Source: Brevibacterium ravenspurgense (GTDB lineage: Bacteria; Actinomycetota; Actinomycetes; Actinomycetales; Brevibacteriaceae). Taken from it: a stretch of 64,000 nt of DNA. The position numbers and the translations under genes were made by a program. The stretch lies in assembly GCF_001584615.1 (NCBI RefSeq), contig NZ_LQQC01000010.1:310001-374000 (forward strand), in the 5' to 3' direction. The first letter of the stretch is position 1. Each line of letters starts with the position of its first letter. Of this stretch, positions 1 through 8,381 are shown in pieces. A model generated the notes under the pieces. The model did no database searches and was not told where the DNA came from. It saw only the letters and a list, made by a program, of their open reading frames with translations.

Positions 1-118
1 CGCCATTGCCTAGGATTGCCTTGGCTTCAAACACTGCCCGAGCTGCTATCCGGCGAAAAGCCGGTGCGGGCTGCTGGTGGAGCTCGTTGGACTGTGTACC
101 GGGTGTGTGCGCGCTCAC
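1..118 (-). CDS. ABC-2 type transporter permease, N-terminal fragment (runs off the left edge)
   Basis: A GTG at 118 overlaps the TGA stop of the upstream ATPase gene (GTGA, 4-base overlap). The frame stays open to the window edge, giving about 39 residues. The piece contains FRRIAARAVFEAKAILGNG, which resembles the short cytoplasmic lead-in (basic, then AR.EA..LLRNGE) of actinobacterial ABC-2 permeases encoded beside such ATPases. The membrane part lies outside the window, so the call rests on this short similarity, the translational coupling and the neighbour. It would supply the membrane half of an exporter of unknown substrate. Confidence 0.6.
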   Translation of the reverse strand, partial: MSAHTPGTQSNELHQQPAPAFRRIAARAVFEAKAILGNG

Positions 119-1017
119 CGCAGGCTCCTTCCCGTCAGCTGGAGGAAGACATCCCCCAGGTCACCGGAGCTCATGGACAGGCCGGTCAGCTCTGCTCCGC
201 TGGCTGCGATCTCCGCGGTAATCTGGCTGAGGTCGTCGGCACTGAAGGTGCCGGCTGAGTTCATAGCCGTTGCCGAGGTGGGGCTCAAGCCCCAGCGGGA
301 CCGCAGCTTTTCGCTGAGCTTGCTTGGGGGAGCGTCCGCGAAGGTCAGGCGCAGGGCAGAAGCACGACCGGCAGTGAGTTCCGATGGTGTTCCCTCGGCG
401 ATGATTCGTCCGTGGTCGACGATGTGGACGTTGTCGGCGAGCTCTTGCGCGTCGGACATGTTGTGGGTGGTCAAAACGACAGCGGTTCCACTGTCGGCGA
501 GGCTGCTGACGATTTCCTTGACTGCCAGGGATGCCTGCGGGTCGAGTCCCGCCGTCGGTTCGTCGAGGAACACCAGGCTGGGCCTGCCGATGAGTGCTGC
601 GGCCAGGCCCACTCGCTGTTTCTGTCCGCCGGAGAGCCGACGGATGGACCTGTCGGCGAAAGAGCGGATTCCAAGCTGATCCATGAGCTCGTTCGGGTCA
701 GCAGGATCTGCGTACATGTGAGCCAGGTGTTTGAGGATCGCCGGCGGCTTTGCGGCCATCGGCAGCCCACCATCCTGCAGCATGACCCCGATCATGGCTC
801 TGGCCTGAGTCTCCAGAGGGCTGAGGCCGAAGACTTTAACGGTTCCGGACTGCGGGCGAAGAAGGCCCGTGCACAGTGAGATGAGTGTGGACTTGCCGGC
901 CCCGTTGGGGCCCAGAACCGCGGTCGTCATACCCGGTTCAACAGAAAGCGAAATTCCGTCGACGGCAGGGCTGCGGCCGTAGGAATATCGCACATTGCGG
1001 ACTTGGAGAGCTGTCAC
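115..1017 (-). CDS. ABC transporter ATP-binding protein
   Basis: A 300-residue cytoplasmic ATPase that powers an ABC exporter, presumably with the permease it overlaps. Visible motifs are Walker A GPNGAGKST (about residues 36-44), a Q-loop region, signature LSGGQKQRV, Walker B LVFLDEPTAGLD and a switch His in TTHNMSDA. The C-terminal 75 residues form the usual accessory region of multidrug/antibiotic exporter ATPases. The GTG start at 1017 is preceded by TACAGT eight bases upstream and no ribosome binding site, so translation is probably leaderless. The gene diverges from sufR; a pair of this kind upstream of suf is common in Actinobacteria. The substrate cannot be told. Confidence 0.9.
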   Translation of the reverse strand: MTALQVRNVRYSYGRSPAVDGISLSVEPGMTTAVLGPNGAGKSTLISLCTGLLRPQSGTVKVFGLSPLETQARAMIGVMLQDGGLPMAAKPPAILKHLAHMYADPADPNELMDQLGIRSFADRSIRRLSGGQKQRVGLAAALIGRPSLVFLDEPTAGLDPQASLAVKEIVSSLADSGTAVVLTTHNMSDAQELADNVHIVDHGRIIAEGTPSELTAGRASALRLTFADAPPSKLSEKLRSRWGLSPTSATAMNSAGTFSADDLSQITAEIAASGAELTGLSMSSGDLGDVFLQLTGRSLR

Positions 1018-1025
1018 AGGCGTCC

Positions 1026-1031
1026 ACTGTA
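1026..1031 (-). promoter_or_regulatory. -10 element of a leaderless promoter (ABC transporter)
   Basis: On the minus strand TACAGT lies eight bases before the GTG at 1017 with no Shine-Dalgarno sequence between, placing the transcription start at or next to the start codon. Confidence 0.5.
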
Positions 1032-1074
1032 GCCGGCGCGCCGATCGATCCGGGAGGATGCCCTCGCCCAGCGG

Positions 1075-1103
1075 TTGTGGAACAATTTAGGGCACATTAA
1101 TGT
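1075..1103 (+). promoter_or_regulatory. suf operon promoter with overlapping palindrome (candidate SufR operator)
   Basis: TTGTGG (1075-1080), a 17-base spacer and TAATGT (1098-1103) form a recognisable -35/-10 pair; transcription would begin near 1110 and leave a leader of about 48 bases before sufR. A perfect 10-base palindrome, ACATTAATGT (1094-1103), sits on the -10 element, as expected for a repressor site. SufR is known to repress its own operon, but this half-site has not been matched to a published operator. Confidence 0.5.
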
Positions 1104-1117
1104 TATTGAATGGTGAT

Positions 1118-1132
1118 GAGGCGAAAAGCCTC
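1118..1132 (+). repeat. inverted repeat in the suf leader
   Basis: GAGGC (1118-1122) and GCCTC (1128-1132) are perfect complements around a GAAAA loop, in the transcribed leader just ahead of sufR. It could be an RNA hairpin or a second protein site. Five base pairs only, so chance is possible. Confidence 0.35.
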
Positions 1133-1157
1133 GCAAATCAACACTACAAGGCAGGTT

Positions 1158-1877
1158 ATGTCTCAGCAGAGTTCGCAGGCTGTGCTGCGCACCCGTGCGC
1201 GGGTGCTGCAGGCGGTGTTGGACCACGGGCCGATCACCGCTGCCAGTATCGCCCGCCAGCTCGATCTGACCGCCGCTGCCATCAGGCGGCACCTCGACGC
1301 TCTGACAGACGAAGGGGCAATCGAGGTACGCGAACTCGCCGGTGCGAAGACCGGTCGGGGACGGCCGGCACGGCACTACGTGGTCTCGACCGCGGGGCAC
1401 AGCAGGATCAGCCACTCCTATGACGAGCTGACCGTGGAAGCACTCGAATTCCTCGAAGATAAGCTGGGGGAGGGCGCGATCGAAGAGTTCGCCAGGCAGC
1501 GAATCGGCGAACTCATGGAGCGTGTCGAAGCGCGCGTCGGCCGGCGATCGGCAACCGTGGCGGGACGCTCACGCGATCTCGCCGCAGCGCTGGACGACGA
1601 AGGCTACGCGGCATCGGCCATTCCGGTGGCGGTGGGAACACCGCTGGAGGCCATGCAGCTGTGCCAAGGGCACTGCCCCATACACAAAGCTGCCGCAAGG
1701 TATCCGCAGTTCTGCGAAGCAGAGCTCGATGCCTTCTCTGAATTTCTGGGCGTAGACATCAGGCGCCTGTCGACGCTCGCGGCCGGCGGCCACGTGTGCA
1801 ACACACACGTGCCGACCTCGGACGTCAACAGACCGCTGATCGATGCGCCGGATCAAAACCAAGGAGGAGCAAGGTGA
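1158..1877 (+). CDS. sufR: SufR-type iron-sulfur transcriptional repressor
   Basis: A 239-residue regulator of the suf operon. The N-terminal DeoR/ArsR-like winged helix (about residues 10-75: [23 protein letters not shown], followed by a wing with GRGRPARHY) is followed by a helical region and a cysteine-rich C terminus, [20 protein letters not shown], which fits the Cys ligands that hold a cluster in SufR proteins. The ATG at 1158 (MSQQSSQ) is preferred over an ATG at 1110 because it lies 3' of the predicted transcription start and begins the family-like sequence. Its stop overlaps the sufB start by 3 bases, so sensor and operon are translationally coupled. Confidence 0.9.
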   Translation: MSQQSSQAVLRTRARVLQAVLDHGPITAASIARQLDLTAAAIRRHLDALTDEGAIEVRELAGAKTGRGRPARHYVVSTAGHSRISHSYDELTVEALEFLEDKLGEGAIEEFARQRIGELMERVEARVGRRSATVAGRSRDLAAALDDEGYAASAIPVAVGTPLEAMQLCQGHCPIHKAAARYPQFCEAELDAFSEFLGVDIRRLSTLAAGGHVCNTHVPTSDVNRPLIDAPDQNQGGAR

Positions 1878-3313
1878 CTGACACCACTGAATCCAACTGG
1901 ATTCTGGAAGCCAATCCCGAACTGAAGGACATCGGGAACGCCTACGAATACGGCTGGCGAGATTCTGATGAAGCAGGCGCCAATGCTCAGCGCGGGCTCA
2001 ATGAGGATGTCGTCCGCAACATTTCGAAGCTGAAGGACGAGCCCGAATGGATGCTGCAGCGCCGCCTGCGCGCGCTCGAGCTCTTTGAGAAGAAGCCGCT
2101 GCCGCAGTGGGGCCCGGACCTGGGCGACATCGACTTCGACAGCATCAAGTACTTTGTGCGCTCCACCGAGGAGCAGGCGCAGACGTGGGACGACCTGCCG
2201 GAGGACATCAAGAACACCTACGATCGCCTGGGAATCCCTGAGGCTGAAAAGCAACGCCTGGTCGCAGGTGTTGCCGCCCAGTACGAATCCGAGGTCGTGT
2301 ACCACAAGATCAACGAAGAGCTGGAACGCCAGGGCGTCATCTTCGTTGACACGGACACCGGTCTGCGGGACTACCCGGAGATCTTCGAAGAGTACTTCGG
2401 CACCGTCATCCCGTCTGGTGACAACAAGTTCTCCGCGCTCAACACCGCGGTGTGGTCCGGCGGTTCGTTCGTCTACGTCCCCAAGGGCGTTCACGTCGAA
2501 ATTCCGCTGCAGGCCTACTTCCGCATCAACACCGAGAACATGGGCCAGTTCGAGCGCACGCTCATCATCGCCGACGAAGGTTCGTCGGTGCACTACGTCG
2601 AAGGCTGCACCGCTCCGATCTACAAGTCAGACTCGCTGCACTCGGCGGTCGTCGAAATCGTCGCCAAGAAGGGTGCGAAAGTCCGCTACACGACCGTCCA
2701 GAACTGGTCGAACAACGTGTACAACCTCGTGACCAAGCGCGCGATCGCCGAAGAGGGCGCCACCATGGAGTGGATCGACGGCAACATCGGTTCGAAGGTC
2801 ACCATGAAGTACCCGGCCATCTGGCTGACCGGTGAGCACGCTCGCGGTGAAACCCTGTCGGTTGCCTTCGCCGGCTCCGGTCAGGATCAGGACACCGGTT
2901 CGAAGATGGTGCACGCCGCTCCGAACACGTCCTCGAACATCGTTGCGAAGTCCGTTGCCCGCGGCGGCGGCCGTTCCGCATACCGCGGACTCGTGCACGT
3001 CTACCCGAACGCGTCCGGTTCGGCCAACAACGTGCTGTGTGACGCCCTGCTGGTGGACAACCATTCGCGTTCGGACACGTACCCGTACATCGACATCCGC
3101 AACGACGATGTCACGCTGGGCCACGAGGCAACCGTGTCGAAGGTGTCGGCAGACCAGCTGTTCTACCTCATGAGCCGCGGCCTGGACGAAACCGAGGCCT
3201 ACGCCATGATCGTCCGCGGCTTCGTCGAGCCCATTGCGCGCGAACTGCCGATGGAATACGCACTCGAACTCAACCGCCTTATCGAACTTCAGATGGAAGG
3301 CGCGGTCGGCTGA
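1874..3313 (+). CDS. sufB: Fe-S cluster assembly scaffold protein SufB
   Basis: A 479-residue core subunit of the SufBCD scaffold, which builds Fe-S clusters in the cytoplasm. The GTG start at 1874 has an excellent ribosome binding site (AAGGAGG, 1861-1867) and overlaps the sufR stop; a longer in-frame reading from 1796 would run inside sufR and is not needed. The residues implicated in cluster assembly in SufB proteins are present near the C terminus: Cys in NNVLCDALL (about residue 389) and His-Glu in LGHEAT (about 417-418). The beta-helix core and the C-terminal LFYLMSRGL helix shared with SufD are clear. No intein is inserted, unlike in some mycobacterial SufB proteins. Confidence 0.97.
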   Translation: MTDTTESNWILEANPELKDIGNAYEYGWRDSDEAGANAQRGLNEDVVRNISKLKDEPEWMLQRRLRALELFEKKPLPQWGPDLGDIDFDSIKYFVRSTEEQAQTWDDLPEDIKNTYDRLGIPEAEKQRLVAGVAAQYESEVVYHKINEELERQGVIFVDTDTGLRDYPEIFEEYFGTVIPSGDNKFSALNTAVWSGGSFVYVPKGVHVEIPLQAYFRINTENMGQFERTLIIADEGSSVHYVEGCTAPIYKSDSLHSAVVEIVAKKGAKVRYTTVQNWSNNVYNLVTKRAIAEEGATMEWIDGNIGSKVTMKYPAIWLTGEHARGETLSVAFAGSGQDQDTGSKMVHAAPNTSSNIVAKSVARGGGRSAYRGLVHVYPNASGSANNVLCDALLVDNHSRSDTYPYIDIRNDDVTLGHEATVSKVSADQLFYLMSRGLDETEAYAMIVRGFVEPIARELPMEYALELNRLIELQMEGAVG

Positions 3314-3353
3314 TCACCTCAGCGAAGACCACGCCGACTGTCAAAGGAGAGAA

Positions 3354-4505
3354 ATGACCCAGACCTCGAGCAGCACCGCTTCCAAGCAGGTGCCTGCCAC
3401 CACTCGTTCGCAGCGTACGCGCAGCTTCGACATTGCCGATTTCCCGGCGGTAACCGGCCGGGAAGAAGAATGGCGCTTCAGCCCGGTCAAGAAGCTTGAC
3501 GCGCTTCTCCAGAATCAGACCGGAAGCGGTTCGCTGGGCCGTGAAGAGACGTTGCCCGAAGGCGTCACCGTCGAGAGGATCACGCTGGAGCGTGCTCGTG
3601 AACTCGGCGCCGTGGCACCGGAAGACCTCCCGGCTGTCGTTGCCGCAAACCAGGCTGAAGCCGTCACCCACTACTCGGTGGAAGCCGGCGCTGAAATCAG
3701 AGAACCCGTCCGCATCGACCTCACGGGTGAAGGCGGCCTCGTCCACGGCCACACCCTCGTGACCGTCGGCGACAATGCCCACGTTGATTTCATCGTCACC
3801 CACAGGGGTGCTGTCGACTACAGCGAGCTCATCACGACCGTTGTGGGCGACGGCGCAAACGTCGACTTCATCGAACTGCAGCTGTGGGACGACACCGCCC
3901 TGCACGCCGCGCAGCACGATGCTGTCGTCGGCAAGGACGCGTACTTCAAGCACGTGCAGATCACGCTCGGCGGAAAGATCGTGCGTCTGAACACCAACGT
4001 CCGCTACTCCGCACCCGGCGGGGAAGCCGAAATGTACGGCCTGTACTTTGCCGATGCCGGACAGCACTTCGAACACCGCACCTACGTGGACCACAACACC
4101 CCGAAGGCCGTGTCGAACGTGCTCTACAAGGGAGCCCTCTACGGCAAGGATGCGCGCACCGTCTGGATTGGCGATGTGCTCATCCGCCCCGAGGCCCTTG
4201 GCATCGACACCTACGAAATGAACCGCAACCTGCTGCTGAGCAAGGGTGCACGCGCCGACTCGGTTCCGAACCTGGAAATCGAAACCGGCGAAATCGAAGG
4301 CGCCGGTCACGCATCGTCGACCGGCCAGTTCGACGAAGAGCACCTGTTCTACCTCATGAGCCGCGGCATTCCCGAAGACGAAGCACGCCGCCTTGTGGTG
4401 CGCGGCTTCTTCAACGAAATCATCCAAAAGATCGAAAACGAGGAAGTCGAAGACGTCCTCAACCAGAAGATCGAAGAAGAGCTCGCCCGGAGCATGGCCG
4501 AATGA
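3354..4505 (+). CDS. sufD: Fe-S cluster assembly protein SufD
   Basis: A 383-residue partner of SufB in the SufBC2D scaffold and a probable route for iron entry. It starts at ATG 3354 after AAAGGAGAG (3344-3352). The C-terminal half shows the SufB/SufD beta-helix and the conserved block MNRNLLLSKGARADSVPNLEIE, then the SufD His in GAGHASS and the terminal LFYLMSRGI helix. The cluster-binding Cys seen in SufB is absent, as expected for SufD. It lies 40 bases after sufB and overlaps the next gene by 4 bases (ATGA). Confidence 0.96.
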   Translation: MTQTSSSTASKQVPATTRSQRTRSFDIADFPAVTGREEEWRFSPVKKLDALLQNQTGSGSLGREETLPEGVTVERITLERARELGAVAPEDLPAVVAANQAEAVTHYSVEAGAEIREPVRIDLTGEGGLVHGHTLVTVGDNAHVDFIVTHRGAVDYSELITTVVGDGANVDFIELQLWDDTALHAAQHDAVVGKDAYFKHVQITLGGKIVRLNTNVRYSAPGGEAEMYGLYFADAGQHFEHRTYVDHNTPKAVSNVLYKGALYGKDARTVWIGDVLIRPEALGIDTYEMNRNLLLSKGARADSVPNLEIETGEIEGAGHASSTGQFDEEHLFYLMSRGIPEDEARRLVVRGFFNEIIQKIENEEVEDVLNQKIEEELARSMAE

Positions 4506-4822
4506 GCGGCAAGCCGGCACTGAAATCGGACGAGCTCGCAGTCGGCACCGCTGTCCGCGTGGTGATCGACGACGTCGAAGTGTGCATTGCGCGCACGGAA
4601 GACGGTGCGGTCCACGCCGTCAACGACGTCTGCACGCACGGCGAAGTATCGCTTGCCGAAGGCGAAGTCTCGGGCTGTTCGATCGAATGCTGGCTGCACG
4701 GCTCGGCCTTCGACCTCACAACGGGCGAGCCGCAGTCACCGCCGGCTTTTGAACCAGTCGCCGTCTACGCCGCCGAAGAGCGCGACGGCACGATCTTCGT
4801 AGACATCAACTCGACGCACTGA
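4502..4822 (+). CDS. Rieske-type [2Fe-2S] ferredoxin in the suf operon
   Basis: A 106-residue single-domain Rieske protein. The two ligand boxes are intact: Cys-x-His in CTHGE (about residues 44-46) and Cys-x2-His in CWLHGSAFD (about 63-66). This domain normally holds a [2Fe-2S] cluster with two Cys and two His ligands. The gene sits between sufD and sufC with a 4-base overlap to sufD, so it is co-translated with the scaffold. An electron-transfer role in cluster assembly, or a reporter client, is plausible, but its partner is not known. Similar ORFs are often annotated as non-haem oxygenase ferredoxin subunits; no oxygenase is nearby. Confidence 0.9.
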   Translation: MSGKPALKSDELAVGTAVRVVIDDVEVCIARTEDGAVHAVNDVCTHGEVSLAEGEVSGCSIECWLHGSAFDLTTGEPQSPPAFEPVAVYAAEERDGTIFVDINSTH

Positions 4823-4833
4823 AAGCAGGAAAC

Positions 4834-5589
4834 ATGTCCATTCTCTCTATCCGCGACCTCCACGTCAGCGTAGAAACCGACGAAGGCCCCAAGGAGATCC
4901 TCAAGGGCCTGTCTCTCGACATCAACTCGAAGAAGACCCACACCGTTATGGGCCCCAACGGCTCGGGTAAGTCGACCCTGGCCTACGCTCTGGCTGGCCA
5001 CCCCGCCTACACCATCACCTCGGGCACGATTGAGCTCGACGGTGAAGACATCACCGAAATGGAAGCCGACGAACGCGCCAAGGCCGGCCTGTTCCTCGCA
5101 ATGCAGTACCCCGTGGAAGTTCCCGGCGTGACCGTCACAAACTTCCTGCGCTCGGCCAAGACCGCCATCGACGGCGAGGCGCCGAAGCTGCGCACCTGGT
5201 CGAAGGAACTGGGCGAAGCAATGGAGAAGCTGCGCGTTGACCCGGCGTTTGCCACCCGCAACGTCAACGAAGGATTCTCCGGCGGTGAAAAGAAGCGCCA
5301 TGAAATCCTCCAGATGGAGCTGCTCAAGCCGCGCTTTGCGATCCTCGACGAAACCGACTCCGGTCTGGACGTCGACGCCCTGCGCATCGTGTCCGAAGGC
5401 GTCAACCGCGCCAAGGAGAACACGGACGTCGGCATCCTGCTCATCACCCACTACACGCGCATCCTGCAGTACATCAAGCCGGACTTCGTGCATGTGATCG
5501 TCGACGGCAAGATCGTCGAAGAGGGCGGCCCGGAACTGGCCGAGCGTCTGGAGAACGAAGGCTACGACCGCTTCTTCCAGAACGCCTGA
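4834..5589 (+). CDS. sufC: Fe-S cluster assembly ATPase SufC
   Basis: A 251-residue ABC-type ATPase that drives conformational change of the SufB-SufD complex. Walker A GPNGSGKST (about residues 41-49), a Q-loop in AMQYPVEVPGV, the SufC-specific signature FSGGEKKRHEILQM and Walker B AILDETDSGLD are all present, with the switch His in ITHYTRIL. The DETDSGLD variant is diagnostic of SufC rather than of a transporter ATPase. It starts at ATG 4834, 11 bases after the Rieske gene, preceded by AAAGCAGGA. Confidence 0.97.
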   Translation: MSILSIRDLHVSVETDEGPKEILKGLSLDINSKKTHTVMGPNGSGKSTLAYALAGHPAYTITSGTIELDGEDITEMEADERAKAGLFLAMQYPVEVPGVTVTNFLRSAKTAIDGEAPKLRTWSKELGEAMEKLRVDPAFATRNVNEGFSGGEKKRHEILQMELLKPRFAILDETDSGLDVDALRIVSEGVNRAKENTDVGILLITHYTRILQYIKPDFVHVIVDGKIVEEGGPELAERLENEGYDRFFQNA

Positions 5590-5607
5590 TCCAACAAGGA
5601 GGACAGT

Positions 5608-5943
5608 GTGACCGAAGTCATCGACTCGCCGAGCAACGCCTCGGCAGAAGAAGTCACAGAAGCGCTCCTTGACGTCGTCGACCCGGAACTCGGCGTCAAC
5701 GTCGTCGACCTCGGGCTCGTCTACGGGGTTGTTGTCGAAGAAGACGGCACTGCTGTCATCGACATCACCCTGACCTCGGCGGCATGCCCGCTGAGCGACG
5801 TCATCGAGGACCAGATTGCCCAGGCTCTCGACGGGATCGTCCCGGCGTTCCGCCTCAACTGGATCTGGATGCCGCCGTGGGGTCCCGAGAAGATCACGGA
5901 AGACGGCCGCATGCAGATGCGCGCTTTGGGCTTCAACATCTGA
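5608..5943 (+). CDS. sufT: SufT-like DUF59/MIP18 metal-sulfur cluster assembly factor
   Basis: A 111-residue DUF59 protein. The family core EALLDVVDPELGVNVVDLGLVY is followed by the conserved Cys in TLTSAACPLSD and the C-terminal PPWGPEKITEDGR segment typical of bacterial SufT. Such proteins assist maturation or transfer of Fe-S clusters. The GTG start (5608) has AAGGAGG upstream. It follows sufC by 18 bases; in many actinobacteria sufS and sufU lie at exactly this point and are absent here. It is the last gene of the operon. Confidence 0.92.
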   Translation: MTEVIDSPSNASAEEVTEALLDVVDPELGVNVVDLGLVYGVVVEEDGTAVIDITLTSAACPLSDVIEDQIAQALDGIVPAFRLNWIWMPPWGPEKITEDGRMQMRALGFNI

Positions 5944-5953
5944 TCATCTGATG

Positions 5954-5990
5954 TTTTGGGGGCGGGTAGAATCTACCCGCCCCCACACTT
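5954..5990 (+). terminator. hairpin terminator after the suf operon
   Basis: A 13-base perfect inverted repeat (5958-5970 and 5972-5984, GC-rich outer stem) directly after sufT. The effective loop is 3-5 bases. A TTTT run precedes the stem and the 3' side is only weakly T-rich, so it may rely on stem strength or act in both directions. Confidence 0.75.
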
Positions 5991-6005
5991 ATTTCTAGGA
6001 GTTCT

Positions 6006-6728
6006 GTGACGATCATCGCCGCCGTTGACGGTTCCGCTCTTGGCAATCCCGGTCCCGCCGGGTGGGCCTGGTACATCAGCGAGGACCAGTGGGCCTCGGG
6101 TGGGTGGCCCAAAGCGACGAACAACCGCGGGGAGCTGCAGGCTGTCATCGAACTGCTGCGGGCCGTTGAGGATTCCGGCTCGGATGTTCACGTTCTGTGC
6201 GATTCGCAGTACGCCATCAACTCCATCACCAAGTGGATGGCCGGGTGGAAGAAGCGCGGATGGAAAAAGGCCGACGGCAAGCCCGTGCTCAACGACGATC
6301 TGATGAAGCAGCTGGACGAACTCATGTCTGCCGCTAAGTCTGCGGGCCGTTCCATTACATACGAATGGGTGAAGGGGCACGCCAATCATCGGATGAACGA
6401 ACGGGCTGACGACCTCGCCCGCGCCGCTGCCGGCGCATACCAGAACGGCACGGAACCCGACAGTGGTCCCGGTTTTGCGGGAATTGTCGGAGACACCCAC
6501 AAGTCCGCCGATACCCGGGCAGAAGAGAACTCCCCAGAAGGCACCTCGGAAGCCGGCACCTCGGCAGCCGGCAGCGCGGCCTCGGAAAAATCAGCCGAAG
6601 ACACCGTGCGCATCTGGGCCGATGTTCCGCGGGACCTCGCCTCCGCAATTGCTGAACAGGCACGCAGCGAGGGCGTCCGGCCGCAGGACTACCTGGCGGG
6701 CCTCGTTGAGAAGGCGGTCCGTGGATGA
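6006..6728 (+). CDS. rnhA: ribonuclease HI with a C-terminal extension
   Basis: A 240-residue enzyme that cleaves the RNA strand of RNA-DNA hybrids. The RNase H fold occupies about residues 1-142, with the carboxylates D8 (VDGS), E43 (RGEL), D66 (CDSQ) and D135 (NERADD), and the mobile-loop His in KGHANH (H125). The remaining roughly 95 residues are unlike standard RNase HI: a low-complexity Ser/Ala/Glu linker (about 145-195), then a compact tail with the helix-rich sequence WADVPRDLASAIAEQARSEG. GTG start at 6006 with TAGGAG. The stop overlaps the next start (ATGA), coupling it to the ABC-F gene. Confidence 0.9.
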   Translation: MTIIAAVDGSALGNPGPAGWAWYISEDQWASGGWPKATNNRGELQAVIELLRAVEDSGSDVHVLCDSQYAINSITKWMAGWKKRGWKKADGKPVLNDDLMKQLDELMSAAKSAGRSITYEWVKGHANHRMNERADDLARAAAGAYQNGTEPDSGPGFAGIVGDTHKSADTRAEENSPEGTSEAGTSAAGSAASEKSAEDTVRIWADVPRDLASAIAEQARSEGVRPQDYLAGLVEKAVRG

Positions 6729-8326
6729 TCGCCGCTTCCGGTCTTGAAATCACCGTCGGAGCACGCGTGCTCATGTCCGATGTCACCTTCCGGGTGGAAA
6801 AGGGCGACCGGGTTGGTCTGGTCGGGCGCAATGGAGCGGGCAAGACAACCTTGACGAAAGTGCTCATGGACGAGGTGCCGCCGAGTGCCGGACAGGTGTT
6901 CCGGTCTGGTTCGGTCGGCTATCTGCCGCAGGACCCGAGGACCGGCAACCTCCGCATGACGGGCAAAGAGAGGATCCTGGCAGGACGTGAGCTCGATGTG
7001 CTCGCCAAACGCCTGCGCCGGACCGAAGAGCAGATGTCCTCGCCCGACCCGGACATTGCATCGAAGGCAATCGACAAGTACCCCCGGATTGAAGACGAGT
7101 TCATCGCGGCCGGAGGCTACGCGGCAGAGTCCGAAGCCCTTGCGATCGCAGCTAATTTGGGGCTGGACGCTGAGCTTTTGAAACAGGAGCTTGAGACTCT
7201 GTCCGGTGGTCAGCGGCGCAGAGTGGAGCTTGCCCGCATCCTGTTCGAAGCGCCGAAGACCATGATCTTGGACGAACCGACCAACCACCTGGATGCCGAA
7301 AGCGTTCTGTGGCTGCGGGACTACCTCGCCAAATACCCCGGTGGGCTGATCATCATTTCGCACGACCTCGATTTGATCGACGAGGTCGTCAACAAGGTGT
7401 TCTTCCTTGACGCCACGCGTCAGTGCATTGACATCTACTCGATGGGCTATCGCCAGTACCTCAAACAGCGCGAAGACGATGAGCGGCGCAGGAGGCGCGA
7501 ACGCGCCAACGCTGAAAAGAAAGCGGCGGCCCTGCACGCCCAGGCCGACAAGATGCGCGCGAAAGCCACGAAGACCGTCGCCGCGCAGAACATGGCCAAG
7601 CGCGCCGACCGCCTGCTGGCCGGCACACAGGGGGAGAGGCAGCGCGAAAAGGTCGCAGACCTCAGGTTCCCCGAACCTGCCAAGTGCGGCCGAGTTCCGC
7701 TTGAAGCCAAGGGCTTGTCCAAGGCCTACGGTTCAACAGAGGTGTTCACGGGTGTTGACCTCGCTGTTGACCGGGGGACGCGGGTGGTCATTCTCGGCTT
7801 CAACGGCGCCGGCAAGACAACCCTTCTGAGGCTTCTGGCTGGCGTAGAAGAACCCGACAGCGGTGAAGTGGTCGCCGGACACGGTCTTAAGCTCGGCTAT
7901 TTTGCGCAGGAACACGACACTCTGGACCTCGACCGGACGGTCCTGGAGAACATGCAGTCAGCCGCACCAGACTCGTTTGACGACACGAAGGTGCGCACCG
8001 TGCTCGGTTCGTTCCTGTTCTCCGGGGACGACGTCGACAAACCGGCTGGAGTCCTGTCCGGTGGTGAGAAGACTCGTCTGGCCCTCGCGTGCCTCGTGGT
8101 GTCCTCAGCAAACGTGCTTCTTCTTGACGAGCCGACGAACAACCTCGACCCCCAGTCGAGGGTCGAGATTCTCTCAGCCATCGAGCGTTACGAGGGCGCG
8201 ATTCTGCTGGTGACGCACGATGCGGGCGCAGTTGAGGCTCTTAACCCCGACAGGGTGCTGCTTCTGCCGGACGCAGACGAAGATCTGTGGAGTGACGACT
8301 ACCTGGAGCTTGTCGAGCTGGCCTGA
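6725..8326 (+). CDS. ABC-F family ATP-binding protein
   Basis: A 533-residue soluble protein with two ABC ATPase domains and no membrane segments, the layout of ABC-F ribosome-associated factors. Domain 1 has Walker A GRNGAGKTT, signature LSGGQRRRVEL and Walker B MILDEPTNHLD; domain 2 has GFNGAGKTT, LSGGEKTRLAL and VLLLDEPTNNLD. The charged helical inter-domain linker (about residues 245-320, rich in Arg/Lys/Ala) is the region that reaches toward the ribosomal P-site in studied members. ABC-F proteins act in translation or antibiotic protection; which applies here cannot be told. It overlaps rnhA by 4 bases. Confidence 0.93.
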   Translation: MIAASGLEITVGARVLMSDVTFRVEKGDRVGLVGRNGAGKTTLTKVLMDEVPPSAGQVFRSGSVGYLPQDPRTGNLRMTGKERILAGRELDVLAKRLRRTEEQMSSPDPDIASKAIDKYPRIEDEFIAAGGYAAESEALAIAANLGLDAELLKQELETLSGGQRRRVELARILFEAPKTMILDEPTNHLDAESVLWLRDYLAKYPGGLIIISHDLDLIDEVVNKVFFLDATRQCIDIYSMGYRQYLKQREDDERRRRRERANAEKKAAALHAQADKMRAKATKTVAAQNMAKRADRLLAGTQGERQREKVADLRFPEPAKCGRVPLEAKGLSKAYGSTEVFTGVDLAVDRGTRVVILGFNGAGKTTLLRLLAGVEEPDSGEVVAGHGLKLGYFAQEHDTLDLDRTVLENMQSAAPDSFDDTKVRTVLGSFLFSGDDVDKPAGVLSGGEKTRLALACLVVSSANVLLLDEPTNNLDPQSRVEILSAIERYEGAILLVTHDAGAVEALNPDRVLLLPDADEDLWSDDYLELVELA

Positions 8327-8381
8327 GTTGCCCTTGCGCGGCTGGGTGCGTTTGGGCCTGTGTTCGGCCGAGCATCTTGCT

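Noticed and set aside
3279-4520. Minus-strand open frame (413 codons) covering sufD
   Set aside because: Antisense shadow; no start context or family signature, and sufD is certain.
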